Under the pieces are notes generated by a model. That model saw nothing but the letters and a program-made list of their open reading frames with translations, was not told the DNA's origin and ran no database searches. From Methanolapillus africanus (GTDB taxonomy: Archaea; Halobacteriota; Methanosarcinia; Methanosarcinales; Methanosarcinaceae), in the NCBI RefSeq assembly GCF_032714475.1, contig NZ_JAWDKD010000019.1, positions 1 to 64,000 of the forward strand: a DNA stretch of 64,000 bases, written 5' to 3'. Numbering within the stretch: the first letter of the stretch is position 1; the number at the start of each line of letters is the position of its first letter. A program made the translations under genes and the position numbers. This document shows positions 18,545 through 27,735 of the stretch, one piece after another.

Positions 18545-19030
18545 TTTTTTGGGCGGCGCCGTGCGCGCGCGTTACGGCACACATTTTCTTTTGGCATTTT
18601 TGAAAAAACAAGGCCGGCTTTGAAGATGTCAAGCAAACCGCCCCGAAAATTCGAGCGCGCATCGCGCTCGAATTTCTCGGATTCCGATGGCCGGAATTGA
18701 TACGGAAACAGCTGATGCAAACCAAACTGACAACTGCAGATGCAAATCGGATCAGAAATCAACTGTATTGTTGGAAACGGTAGATACAAATCGGACCCGG
18801 AAACATGTGTATTGTTGGAAACGGCAGATACAAATCGGACCCGGAAACATGTGTATTGTTGGAAACGGTAGGTACAAATCGGACCAAGAAACAACTGTAT
18901 TTTTGGAACCAGCAGGTACAAATCGGACCCGGAAATAACTGTATTGTTGGAAACTGCAGGTGCAAATCGGACCAATAAATATGTATCTTGTCGGAACCGG
19001 ATTCAATCTACAGTTTACAGCAGGTGCAGC
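18545..19030. repeat. Composite intergenic repeat, copy C (largest regular array)
   Basis: Order is GC box (inverted orientation, CGCGCGCGTTA near 18564-18575), a spacer of about 65 bp, an inverted repeat (about 18643-18681, arms around AATTCGAGCGCG/CGCGCTCGAATT), then at least five tandem units of about 44 bp from roughly 18690 to 18990. A typical unit reads GGAAACATGTGTATTGTTGG followed by AAACGGTAGATACAAATCGG and ACCC. All six frames across the array are open for long stretches because the unit lacks stops; I regard these as fortuitous. Confidence 0.8.
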
Positions 19031-19129
19031 TCAAATTGGGTTAACAATTCGGAAACGGTTTAATATTAATAGAATGATTCATTTAACTCATCATTTAATC
19101 GTGTTATTCATTATTATTTTGTGATTCTC

Positions 19130-20047
19130 ATGAATGCGGAAGAAACCATTCTTCGGATTGCCGAGTTGAAGAAAGAGAAAAACGCGCTCATTCTCGCGCA
19201 CAACTATTCCCGGCCGGAAGTCCAAGACATTGCCGACATCGTCGGCGATTCGCTCGCTCTCAGCCAAGCCGCTGTGGATGTCGATTGCGACATCATCGTT
19301 TTTGCCGGCGTTCATTTCATGGCGGAAAGCGCTTACATTTTATCGCCGAAAAAGAAAGTTTTGATGCCGGACGCCGACGCCGGATGTCCGATGGCGGACA
19401 TGGTGACGGTGGATTCCCTCAAAGCGGAAAAGGCGAAATATCCGAACGCAGCCGTGGTCTGCTACGTCAACAGTTCGGCCGCCGTCAAAGCGGAATCCGA
19501 CATTTGCTGCACGTCCGCCAACGCCAAAGAAGTCGTGGCATCCATTCCAAACGACGAAATTTTATTCATTCCGGACAAAAATCTGGGACATTACGTTTCG
19601 CTGCACACGGACAAGGTTGTTCACTTCTGGAACGGCTTCTGTCCGGTTCACCAGCAAATTACAAAACAAGACGTTCTTGACGCCAAAGCCGCGCATCCGA
19701 ACGCCATCTTTTTGGCGCACCCGGAATGCCGCCCCGACGTTTTGGAACTGGCCGACGGCATTTACAGCACGGCCGGAATCATCAAATACGCCGCCGCGTC
19801 TTCCGAAAAAGAATTCATCATCGGGACCGAACAGGCGATGATTCACAAACTCAAAAAAGACAGTCCGGACAAAATCTTTTATCCGATTTCTCAATACACG
19901 TACTGTTCCAACATGAAGATGGCAACGCTGCCGTCCATTTTGCGGGCGCTTGAAACGGAACAGCCGGCGGTGACTGTTCCCGAAGACATACGGATTCGCG
20001 CCAAAAAGGCGCTGGACCGGATGCTTGACGTCGTTCCGAAAAAATAA
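19130..20047 (+). CDS. nadA: Quinolinate synthase NadA
   Basis: NadA condenses iminoaspartate with dihydroxyacetone phosphate to quinolinate using a 4Fe-4S cluster. The 305-residue protein has ILAHNYSRPEVQDIADIVGD, GVHFMAESAYILSP, DADAGCPMADM, YVNSSAAVKAESDICCTSANA, FWNGFCPVH, AHPECRPDV, GTEQAMIHKLK and CSNMKMATLPSIL; the conserved Cys residues for the cluster are in place. I took the ATG at 19130 (MNAEETILRI); a GTG at 19121 is in frame but carries no better ribosome binding site. With nadX and nadC it completes synthesis of nicotinate mononucleotide. Confidence 0.96.
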   Translation: MNAEETILRIAELKKEKNALILAHNYSRPEVQDIADIVGDSLALSQAAVDVDCDIIVFAGVHFMAESAYILSPKKKVLMPDADAGCPMADMVTVDSLKAEKAKYPNAAVVCYVNSSAAVKAESDICCTSANAKEVVASIPNDEILFIPDKNLGHYVSLHTDKVVHFWNGFCPVHQQITKQDVLDAKAAHPNAIFLAHPECRPDVLELADGIYSTAGIIKYAAASSEKEFIIGTEQAMIHKLKKDSPDKIFYPISQYTYCSNMKMATLPSILRALETEQPAVTVPEDIRIRAKKALDRMLDVVPKK

Positions 20048-20118
20048 ATCCATTTTCTTTTTTAAATTTTATTTTTCATTTTTCATTTTATTCTTCAATT
20101 TCGAAACGAGATGCGACA

Positions 20119-20994
20119 ATGGTTCAGTTGGTTCAAAAAGCAAAGGATTACCTGGAACTGATGCGGTACAAAAACTGCATCATGGCCGGCTTTTCATCCG
20201 TCATTGCCGTTTTCATCGCCTCGTCCATTCTCGGCTACACGCCGTCTGAAATCAATTCTCTCTACGACGCGTTTATTCTGCTGGACATTTTCGTCATGGT
20301 TTTTCTGGCGTCCGGCGCCGGAAATGTTCTCAACGACTACTACGATATCGACATCGACCGCGTCAACAAACCGAATCGGCCGCTGCCGTCGGGACGCGTC
20401 AGCCTGACCGAAGCCGTTTATTTGGCGATCGCCAGCTTTTCCGTCGCGCTTCTCATCGCGTTTCTCATCAATCCGATCGCCGGTGTTTTCGGTTTTCTCA
20501 ACGTCTTCATGCTGATTTGGTACGCCAAATCCCTGAAACGCACGATTCTGATCGGCAATTTGTCCATCGCTTATTTGACCGGTTCCACCTTCCTGTTCGG
20601 CGCCGCGTTTTTCGGCTGGGCAGGCATTCTTGCGCTTTTGCCGCTCGCCGTTTTAGCGTTTTTCGCCACTGCGTCGCGTGAAATCGTCAAAGACATCGAA
20701 GACATCGACGGCGACGCACAAGACGGCGCCGTGACGTTTCCGATCAAATACGGCGAAAAACCGGCGGCTTATTTGGCGGCCGCGATGGGAATCGTCGCTA
20801 TGATTCTCAGCCCGGCGCCGTACTTTATGGGCGAGCTCGGCGTTTATTATTTGTATGCGCTCGTTCCGGTCGAGTTGTGTTTCTTGTACACGGTTTACGT
20901 CCTGATTTGGAAAAAAGATTACACGTTGTCCTCAAAGCTGCTCAAAATCGCCATGCTTCTGGCATTGGTGGCGTTTATTGTCGGTATTCTTTAA
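20119..20994 (+). CDS. UbiA prenyltransferase, probable digeranylgeranylglyceryl phosphate synthase
   Basis: A 291-residue integral membrane protein with about eight to nine hydrophobic helices. Both aspartate-rich motifs of the UbiA superfamily are clear: NDYYDIDIDRVNKPNRPLPS and DIEDIDGDAQDGAVTFPIKY. The sequence EYL(E)LMRYKNC at the start and the exact second motif resemble archaeal (S)-2,3-di-O-geranylgeranylglyceryl phosphate synthase (EC 2.5.1.42), which adds the second ether chain to archaeal lipids. A menaquinone-type UbiA is unlikely because the organism shows no quinone genes here. It is 71 bp downstream of nadA on the same strand. Confidence 0.88.
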   Translation: MVQLVQKAKDYLELMRYKNCIMAGFSSVIAVFIASSILGYTPSEINSLYDAFILLDIFVMVFLASGAGNVLNDYYDIDIDRVNKPNRPLPSGRVSLTEAVYLAIASFSVALLIAFLINPIAGVFGFLNVFMLIWYAKSLKRTILIGNLSIAYLTGSTFLFGAAFFGWAGILALLPLAVLAFFATASREIVKDIEDIDGDAQDGAVTFPIKYGEKPAAYLAAAMGIVAMILSPAPYFMGELGVYYLYALVPVELCFLYTVYVLIWKKDYTLSSKLLKIAMLLALVAFIVGIL

Positions 20995-21034
20995 TTTTAT
21001 GAAAAAAGCGGGGATGGTTTTTTTGCCGTCGTCC

Positions 21035-21085
21035 GAAAATGTTCGCCGTAACGCGCGCGGCGCCGCCGTCCGCAACAACCCGGCA
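21035..21085 (+). repeat. Isolated GC box of the composite repeat family
   Basis: AAAATGTTCGCCGTAACGCG and the following CGCGGCGCCGCCGTCCG match the box found in the composite repeats, but the inverted repeat and tandem units are absent. The rest of the 217-bp spacer before iorA is AT-rich, with a TATATA-type element near 21145-21185 that could drive iorAB. Confidence 0.6.
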
Positions 21086-21211
21086 ACAGTTCCAAATATA
21101 TTCATTTTGGAACCAAAATCATTTTAAAAACAAATTCAATCCTACTATATCTTTCATCTTGATTAATCATCAAATTTATATTTTTAAATTTACAAATCAA
21201 ATCGGAGTTTT

Positions 21212-23080
21212 TTGATGACCAAAGAATATATGCTCGGAAACGCCGCCATTGCGCGCGGCGTTCGGGAAGGAGGCGTCGGCGTCGTGTCCGGATACCCCGG
21301 AACCCCGTCTTCCGAAATCATCGATATTTTACGCGAACAAAAGGACCGCGACTTTTACGTCGAATGGTCCGTGAACGAAAAAGTGGCGGTCGAGGTTGCG
21401 ATCGGCGCGGCTTTCACAGGCGTCCGCTCGCTTGTGACCATGAAACATGTCGGGCTCAACGTCGGCGCCGACCCGCTGATGACGGTGGCTTATTCCGGCG
21501 TCAAAGGCGGCATGATTATCATATCGGCCGACGACCCGTCTTTCCATTCGTCTCAAAACGAACAGGACACGCGCCGTTACGCCGAATTTGCGCAAATTCC
21601 CTGCTTTGACCCGGCGACCATCCAGGACGCCAAAGACATGATTCCGTATGCGTTTGAATTTTCGGAAAAGTTCGAAACGCCGGTTCTGTTCCGGCCGACG
21701 ACGAGAATCAGTCACGGAAAGTCCGGCGTCGTTCTCGGCGAAATCCAACCAAACGCCCACACAGCCGATTTCACCAAAGATCCGGCGCATTGGGTCATGA
21801 TGCCGAACAACGCGAAAGCCCGGCATAAAGTGATTTTGGAACGCTACGCGGCCATGGAAAAAGAATTGGAAAATTCGCCCTGGAACACCTTGGAATTGTG
21901 CGGCAACTCTAAAATCGGTGTGATCGCTTCCGGCATCGCGTCCGTTTACGCCAAAGAAGCGCTTCACTATTTGGGCGTCAACGCGTCCTTTTTGAAAATT
22001 ACGGCTTATCCCATTCCGGAAAAATTGGTTCTGGACATGCTTTCCCACTGCGACAAAGTTCTGATTGTTGAAGAACTGGAACCGATTGTGGAAAACAACG
22101 TCCGGATCATTGCGGAAAAACACAAAGACAAAATTAAAACGCAAATCATCGGCAAAGACCCGGTGCCGCGCATGAACGAACTGAATTTTGATATTTGCAG
22201 AAACGCTGTCCTTGCCGTTTTTAAGGACGAATGCAATCCGAGTGTTTTGGCACAGATGGATTCTGAACTGACAGCAACGGTGACCGTGCCGAATGCCGGT
22301 TTGGTTCCGAAAGATTTGGCGGAAATCGTTTTGCCGCCGCGGCCGCCGGCTTTGTGCGTCGGCTGTTCCCACCGCTCGGCTTTCCAAGTGATTAAAGACG
22401 TGTTCGGCAAAAACGCCGTTTTCCCGAGCGACATCGGCTGCTACACATTGGGAATTCACAGCGGCGCCGTCGACACCACAATTTGTATGGGCGCCAGCAT
22501 CAGCATGTCGTCCGGCATGTCCGCCGCCGGCGAAAAAAAAGGAATTTGCTGTACGATCGGCGATTCCACGTTCCTGCACACCGGCGTGAATTCGCTCATG
22601 AACGCCGTTTACAACAAATCCAATATCACGGTGGCGATTTTAGACAACCGGATTACCGCCATGACCGGGCACCAGCCGAACCCGAATGTCGGCATGACCG
22701 CCACCGGCGAAGAAACGGTTGCCGTGTCCCTTGAAGCGATTTGCATTGCGGTCGGCACGAAATTTGTCCGCGTTGTTGACGCTTACAATTATGAAGAAAT
22801 GAAAACCGCTTTCCGTGAAGCCAAAGCCTTTGAAGGCACCGCCGTCGTCATTGTGAAACAAGCCTGTGCAATCGTGGCCCGCAAAGAAGGCGTCAAACGA
22901 AAGCCGTACGCCGTTTCCAAAGAACTTTGCCGCGGCTGTAAAAAATGTATTTCATTCGGCTGTCCGGCAACGGAATTCAATACGAAAGAAGCCGTTGCGT
23001 TTATTAATTCTCAGTGTATCGGCTGCGGCGTCTGCGCGCAAATATGTCCGTTCCACGCCATTTTGGAGGTGAAAGAATGA
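21212..23080 (+). CDS. iorA: Indolepyruvate ferredoxin oxidoreductase, alpha subunit IorA
   Basis: IorA and IorB oxidatively decarboxylate aryl pyruvates to aryl-acetyl-CoA with ferredoxin as acceptor, and can run in reverse in methanogens to make aromatic amino acids. The 622-residue protein begins with the pyrimidine-binding domain (GNAAIARGVREGGVGVVSGYPGTPSSEI). It has a TPP-binding domain with CVGCSHRS, SDIGCYTLG and IGDSTFLHTGVNSL. It ends with two 4Fe-4S motifs, CRGCKKCISFGCPA and CIGCGVCAQICP. The stop overlaps the iorB start by four bases, so the subunits are translationally coupled. Confidence 0.96.
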   Translation: MMTKEYMLGNAAIARGVREGGVGVVSGYPGTPSSEIIDILREQKDRDFYVEWSVNEKVAVEVAIGAAFTGVRSLVTMKHVGLNVGADPLMTVAYSGVKGGMIIISADDPSFHSSQNEQDTRRYAEFAQIPCFDPATIQDAKDMIPYAFEFSEKFETPVLFRPTTRISHGKSGVVLGEIQPNAHTADFTKDPAHWVMMPNNAKARHKVILERYAAMEKELENSPWNTLELCGNSKIGVIASGIASVYAKEALHYLGVNASFLKITAYPIPEKLVLDMLSHCDKVLIVEELEPIVENNVRIIAEKHKDKIKTQIIGKDPVPRMNELNFDICRNAVLAVFKDECNPSVLAQMDSELTATVTVPNAGLVPKDLAEIVLPPRPPALCVGCSHRSAFQVIKDVFGKNAVFPSDIGCYTLGIHSGAVDTTICMGASISMSSGMSAAGEKKGICCTIGDSTFLHTGVNSLMNAVYNKSNITVAILDNRITAMTGHQPNPNVGMTATGEETVAVSLEAICIAVGTKFVRVVDAYNYEEMKTAFREAKAFEGTAVVIVKQACAIVARKEGVKRKPYAVSKELCRGCKKCISFGCPATEFNTKEAVAFINSQCIGCGVCAQICPFHAILEVKE

Positions 23081-23718
23081 TTCCGGTCGACAACAAAATT
23101 CAATGTTTCGGGATGGTTCCCAACGACGGCAAAACCGACGTCAAATACGATGTCGTGATTTGCGGCGTCGGCGGCCAGGGTGCGATTCTGGCGTCCGATA
23201 TTTTGGGACGCGCCGCCGTTATGGAAGGCATGGCCGTTCAGGCCGCGGAAACCCACGGCATGGCCCAGCGCGGCGGTTCGGTGGAAAACCACGTCCGGAT
23301 CGGCAGCGCTTACGGTTCATTGATTCCTCAAAAAAGCGCCGACCTAATGATTGCCTTGGAACCGATTGAAGCCGTCCGTTACGCGCATTTGATGAAAAAA
23401 GGCGGCGTCATCCTCATGAACACGGAAACGGTTCTGCCGTTTACGGTGACGACCGGGAAAGCCGCTTATCCGGCTGTTTCTGAACTCGCCGAAAAACTGT
23501 CGGCGCATTTCAAAGTGATTCCGTTTAACGCGACGGACGTCGCGAAAGCGGCCGGAAACCGGCAGGCGGCCAACGTCGTCATGATCGGCGCCGCGTCCAA
23601 TTTCATTCCGATTCAGGAAAAAACGTTTAAAGATTGCATTCAAGCGTTGGTTCCGCCCAAGTTTTTGGACGTGAATCTGAAAGCGTTTGACCTGGGCAAA
23701 GAGAAAGGAAAGCAATAA
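23077..23718 (+). CDS. iorB: Indolepyruvate ferredoxin oxidoreductase, beta subunit IorB
   Basis: The gamma-domain partner of IorA, 213 residues. It contains YDVVICGVGGQGAILASDIL (the glycine-rich CoA/ferredoxin-oxidoreductase gamma fold), AAETHGMAQRGGSVENHVRIG and SADLMIALEPIEAVRYA, all typical. The chosen ATG overlaps the iorA stop codon (ATGA) and has GGTGAAAGA just upstream; the frame is open further upstream only inside iorA. A 15-residue N-terminal extension (IPVDNKIQCFGMVPN) before the conserved domain is slightly longer than usual. Confidence 0.94.
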   Translation: MIPVDNKIQCFGMVPNDGKTDVKYDVVICGVGGQGAILASDILGRAAVMEGMAVQAAETHGMAQRGGSVENHVRIGSAYGSLIPQKSADLMIALEPIEAVRYAHLMKKGGVILMNTETVLPFTVTTGKAAYPAVSELAEKLSAHFKVIPFNATDVAKAAGNRQAANVVMIGAASNFIPIQEKTFKDCIQALVPPKFLDVNLKAFDLGKEKGKQ

Positions 23719-23995
23719 ACTCTGGTTTTCTTTTCCTTTTTCCTTTATTTTTCTTTTTTCTTTTTTCTTTCTCTCTTTCTTATTTTTTTATCTTTTCTTC
23801 TCTTTTTTTGATCCGATATTTCCACCAATTGAATTACTTTATCATAAATTTCTGCTTGATTTTGAATAAAGAAACCTTATTTTATGCAAGCGGAAACGAT
23901 ATCAAAATTATACTCAAATACATATTTATAGAATAGATTCCTTATTCGAAATAGTTTCTATTATATGGGATATATAATAATGGAATGATCACATA

Positions 23996-25354
23996 ATGGT
24001 TTCAGATTCGAAAAATAATAAAAAGAAGATTCTTATCGCTCTTCTTCTTTTACTTCTCCTCGCTCTTTTATTTGTTTATGTTGTCAACGTCATGAATGAC
24101 GACGGACCCATAATCAACCAAAATGAAACAAATATGACAAATTCAACCGGCATGGGATTTGCCATTGACACGTCCGGCTCAACATCCGAACCGTCATCGA
24201 CGCCCATCACACCGGCCGCTGAGCCGCTTCCGCCGGTTATCGTCACGCCGTCAACCGGCGGACGTCCGAGCGGCAATAATCAGGAACCTGAACCGGATCC
24301 GGAATTGGATCCTGATCCGACAAAACCGCCGATGGATGACATTGATGATTATATCGATATTGAAAATTTCGAACAATTAAAAGCAGTCGGCGAAACCAGT
24401 GACAGTCTATCCAAAAAATACCGTCTTGTTGATGATATTGACATGACCGGCAAAGTTTGGGTTCCGCTTGGCCGAAACTCATCAACCGGATATTTTAACG
24501 GAACATTTAACGGGAACGGTTATGTGATCACCGGATTGACGACGGTTCAGGACGCGAATGAAAATAACGGATTGTTCGGCGTTGTCGGCAGCAGTGGTAC
24601 TGTTAAAAACGTTGCTTTGATTGATGTGAATATCGACGCCACGTCCAATACGACCGGCGCCGTTGCAGGCCGTGTGGATGGGACCGTTGTGAATTGTTAT
24701 GTGACCGGAAATGTTACAGGAACCTCACATGTCGGCGGAATTGCCGGGGGCGTTGGATATGGATCTAATTCCGGAACTATTCGGAATTGTTATACAATTT
24801 GTAACGTCTCAGGTTCTTTAACTGCCCCGGACGGTGAGGAAATCGGCGGCATTGCCGGAAGAGTCACCAACGGAGAGATTTCGAACTGCTACGCCACAGG
24901 AAACGTAACCGGGCGGATTAAACTTGGCGGTATTGCCGGTAATGTTTTTACAATCGATCAAAACGTTTCATCAAATGTTGCTTTAATGCCGCTCATCAAC
25001 GCCGTCAGCAATCAGAATTTCCCGCAACGCATCATTGGCGCATTGGCGGGGGCTGTCACGGCCGATTCAAATTTGGCATCTGAAACCCTGGTGCTTAAAA
25101 ATAATACAACTCCAAATATTCCGCCTGCAGACGGTACCAACTTAGACGGAACCGGAAAACCGGACGCGGACTTTGTCGTTCAGACAACGTACACCGATAT
25201 CGGCTGGAAATTCTTTGACGGAACAGTGGACAGCACAAATCCGTCTTATCCGGACACCGTTTGGAAAATGCCCGAATCCGGCTTTAAATTTAAAACAACA
25301 GACACGGAAGAATGGGTTTACCCGGTTTTCTATTGGCAAGTTTCAGCCGCTTAA
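23996..25354 (+). CDS. GLUG-repeat surface protein, smaller relative
   Basis: A 452-residue exported protein with the same plan as the one at 13795-16131: basic N-terminus (DSKNNKKK), one membrane helix (ILIALLLLLLLALLFVYVV), a Thr/Pro/Glu linker (PEPDPELDPDPTKPP), then a beta-solenoid. Solenoid repeats include GLFGVVGSSGTVKNVAL, AGRVDGTVVNCYVTGNVTG, GGIAGGVGYGS and GGIAGRVTNGEISNCYATGN. It ends WVYPVFYWQVSAA. It is probably membrane-anchored and outward-facing. The sequence ATCACATAA precedes both GLUG genes, hinting at shared control or ancestry of the promoter region. Adhesin function is inferred from the repeat class only. Confidence 0.82.
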   Translation: MVSDSKNNKKKILIALLLLLLLALLFVYVVNVMNDDGPIINQNETNMTNSTGMGFAIDTSGSTSEPSSTPITPAAEPLPPVIVTPSTGGRPSGNNQEPEPDPELDPDPTKPPMDDIDDYIDIENFEQLKAVGETSDSLSKKYRLVDDIDMTGKVWVPLGRNSSTGYFNGTFNGNGYVITGLTTVQDANENNGLFGVVGSSGTVKNVALIDVNIDATSNTTGAVAGRVDGTVVNCYVTGNVTGTSHVGGIAGGVGYGSNSGTIRNCYTICNVSGSLTAPDGEEIGGIAGRVTNGEISNCYATGNVTGRIKLGGIAGNVFTIDQNVSSNVALMPLINAVSNQNFPQRIIGALAGAVTADSNLASETLVLKNNTTPNIPPADGTNLDGTGKPDADFVVQTTYTDIGWKFFDGTVDSTNPSYPDTVWKMPESGFKFKTTDTEEWVYPVFYWQVSAA

Positions 25355-25361
25355 TTCGATA

Positions 25362-25400
25362 ATTCTTTGCGTGAACGCAAAGAATTATTTTTTTATATTT
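25362..25400 (+). terminator. Intrinsic-type terminator after the GLUG gene
   Basis: AATTCTTTGCG and CGCAAAGAATT form an 11-bp perfect stem with a TGAA loop, followed by TTTTTTTATATTTT. It lies 8 bp after the stop codon. Confidence 0.8.
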
Positions 25401-25409
25401 TATGACCGG

Positions 25410-25775
25410 CTGTTCTGTTTTTCAGTTTGCGTCTTTTTTTTAATTTGCTGTTCGCGCCTGTTGTTGTTCATTTTGCAATTTTCATCTTACAGTTGTTCGT
25501 TTTTCAATTTGAATCTACTGTTCGTTATTTTACAGTTTGTACCTGCAGCTGACTGTACGGATTGCATCCACTGATATGATTTCCAATTTCTTATCGGTCT
25601 CCGAGAAATTCAAACGCGAAACGCGTTCGAATTTTCGGGGCAGTTTCATGATATTTTAAATAAATTAGACATCGAATTCATTGAAATCTTCAAAAAACCA
25701 CTCCTGTTTTCAAAGGCACTGAACGAAAATGTGCCGCGATAACGCACGCGCCCGCCTCCTGCGAGCCGCCGCCCC
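25410..25775. repeat. Composite intergenic repeat, copy D
   Basis: Order is degenerate tandem units (about 25425-25575, with ACAGTTGTTCGTTTTTCAAT and CAGTTTGTACCTGCAG), an inverted repeat (about 25601-25638, CCGAGAAATTCAAACGCG against CGCGTTCGAATTTTCGG), about 100 bp of spacer, then a divergent GC box (GATAACGCACGCGCCCGCC, about 25737-25755). The box lies only about 100 bp before the sensor kinase start and could influence that gene's transcription. Confidence 0.7.
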
Positions 25776-25851
25776 TTCAATTTTATCACCCTTACAATTT
25801 ATTAACCTTGAAGTCATTTTCCATTCCGTTTGTAAAAAAAGGTGTGTGAAT

Positions 25852-27735
25852 ATGACAGATTCCGATATTGAAAATGAATTGGAGTTTATTTTAAACAGCA
25901 GTCCGGTGATCGTTTTCCGGTTCCGGGCTGAACCGGGTCTTCCGGTGGAATATATTTCTAAAAACGTCATTCAGCTCGGTTATCCGGCGGAAGAGTTTTC
26001 GGACTACCACTACAATTACGAAAACATCATCTATTTGGACGATCTTGCAGGCGTCCGCCGCAGTTTTGAAAAATATTCGATGGCAACAGACTTATTTGGA
26101 TTCACGATTACGTACCGCATTTACACCAAATTCGGATCCGTCCGCTGGGTGGAACAACGCACCATCATCGGACGCAACGAATCGGGGAAAATCACGCATT
26201 ATCAGGGCCTTGTCTTTGACGTGACGGAACAAAAAAAAGCGGAAGAAGACACGGCGCTGAGTCTCGCGCGCCAGGAAGTTTTGCTCACGCTGAAAAAGAT
26301 GAGCGCGTCGCCGCTTCAGGAAATCGTGGACTTTGTCCGGGAAGAAGCGGTCCGGCTGTCCAAAAGCCGGGTCGGTTATCTGGCGTTTCCGACGCCCGAC
26401 GAAACGGCTTTGATTATGCACTCCTGGTCCAAAACATCCGTCCGCGAGTGTTCCATTGATGAAAATAACCGCCCGTACGTTTATCCGCTGCACGATACCG
26501 GACTTTGGGGCGAAGCCGTCCGGACGCGCCAGCCGTTGATTTTAAACGACTACACCACGTCCAATCCGCTCAAAAAAGGATATCCCAAAGGACACGTGAC
26601 GCTTCACCGCTACATGCACGTTCCGATTTTGGACGGCGGGCGCGTCGTCATCGTCGTCGGCGTCGGCAATAAAGACACCGATTACAACGACAGCGACGTC
26701 ATGCATCTGACGCTTCTCATGCAAGGGCTTTGGGAACTGATTCAGAAAAAACGGCTTGAAGAAGCGCTTCAAAAACGGTCTCAAGAACTCTCGGACCACT
26801 ACGCGAAACTGCGCACCATGTCGATGATGTCGCGGGAATTCTTGGAAGACGTTCACAAATCCGTGGAAATTGCGGACAAGCACAACGTTTACAAATACAA
26901 AAACCTCCTGGCGGAGGAATTTATTCTTTTGTCCTACGAACAACAGCAAAGCGTGATCGAGCAGGGACTGATCTTAGCCAACCGCGTGAAACACTTGGTT
27001 GATTCCATTCTTTATCTGAGTATGGAACGCAGCGGCATGCTCAATTACCGCATTGAGCGCATCGATCTCAAATCTTTGTTTGAACATGTCAGTCTCAACA
27101 CAATTTTGCTGATCGAAGACAAAGGCATCTGTTTCCGAAAAAAATTCCCGGAACATCTTCCGGCCATCATCGGCGATTCGGAACGGCTGCTGGTCGTCTT
27201 CACGACGCTGATTGAAAACGCCTGCGTCAACACGCCGCAAGGCGGCGAAATTTCTCTGAAAGTTTCGTTGTCCGACGACGGCAATATGATTGAAATTACG
27301 GTGGCGGATACCGGAAAACCGATCAGCGATCCTGAAATTCCTTATCTGTTCCAGAGCATTACGTTTATTGATTCCAACCGGTCCTATTCAACCCACTTGG
27401 AAGGCGTCGAATCCGGTCTCTATGTGGCGAAAAATATTATTCTGGCGCACCAAGGTGAAATTTTGGCGAAAGCCCGCCAATCCGGCGCTTATTTTGTCGT
27501 CCGCCTGCCGGTGTTGAAAGAATCCGGCACGGAAATGGTCGGCGAGTGCGAAAATGAATTTGACAAAAATAATGAATACGGATACGGATGCGAGTATGAA
27601 CGCGAATGTGAATGTGAACGTGATTGTGAACGTGTATACAAACGCGAATGCGGCCGCGAACGTCGGCGCGGGTGCGGATCTGAATGTGAAACTCAAAACT
27701 GTCTTGACTGTTCGGAGGAATTAAATGACAACTGA
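25852..27735 (+). CDS. Sensor histidine kinase, FilI-like (PAS-GAF-HATPase) with a Cys-rich tail
   Basis: A 627-residue soluble sensor. Residues about 1-130 are a PAS domain (SSPVIVFRFRAEPGLPVEYIS... GSVRWVEQRTII). About 145-310 is a GAF domain (MHSWSKTSVRECSI, TGLWGEAVRTRQPLILNDY, ILDGGRVVIVVGVGNK). About 325-560 is the kinase core with N box LIENACVNTPQGGE and G1 box ADTGKPI. The phosphoacceptor His is not obvious; a candidate is in FLEDVHKS. The last 55 residues are a Cys/Glu/Arg-rich repeat-like tail. The start is the ATG at 25852 after GGTG; a longer frame begins inside the upstream repeat and is rejected. The downstream FilR1-like gene overlaps by 11 bases. Confidence 0.85.
   Translation: MTDSDIENELEFILNSSPVIVFRFRAEPGLPVEYISKNVIQLGYPAEEFSDYHYNYENIIYLDDLAGVRRSFEKYSMATDLFGFTITYRIYTKFGSVRWVEQRTIIGRNESGKITHYQGLVFDVTEQKKAEEDTALSLARQEVLLTLKKMSASPLQEIVDFVREEAVRLSKSRVGYLAFPTPDETALIMHSWSKTSVRECSIDENNRPYVYPLHDTGLWGEAVRTRQPLILNDYTTSNPLKKGYPKGHVTLHRYMHVPILDGGRVVIVVGVGNKDTDYNDSDVMHLTLLMQGLWELIQKKRLEEALQKRSQELSDHYAKLRTMSMMSREFLEDVHKSVEIADKHNVYKYKNLLAEEFILLSYEQQQSVIEQGLILANRVKHLVDSILYLSMERSGMLNYRIERIDLKSLFEHVSLNTILLIEDKGICFRKKFPEHLPAIIGDSERLLVVFTTLIENACVNTPQGGEISLKVSLSDDGNMIEITVADTGKPISDPEIPYLFQSITFIDSNRSYSTHLEGVESGLYVAKNIILAHQGEILAKARQSGAYFVVRLPVLKESGTEMVGECENEFDKNNEYGYGCEYERECECERDCERVYKRECGRERRRGCGSECETQNCLDCSEELNDN

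Noticed and set aside
18690..18990. Possible CRISPR array
   Set aside because: The entire 44-bp unit is conserved between copies; there are no unique spacers and no cas genes in the window.
18487..19006. Long open frames on both strands across repeat copy C
   Set aside because: They are repetitive translations of the 44-bp tandem unit, open in several frames at once, with no ribosome binding site or conserved protein features.
21329..22579. 416-residue minus-strand frame opposite iorA
   Set aside because: Antisense shadow caused by codon bias of iorA; Arg/His/Phe-rich with no recognisable domain.
25729..25851. N-terminal extension of the FilI-like kinase
   Set aside because: It would translate the GC box of repeat copy D; the internal ATG at 25852 has a ribosome binding site and starts just before the PAS domain.
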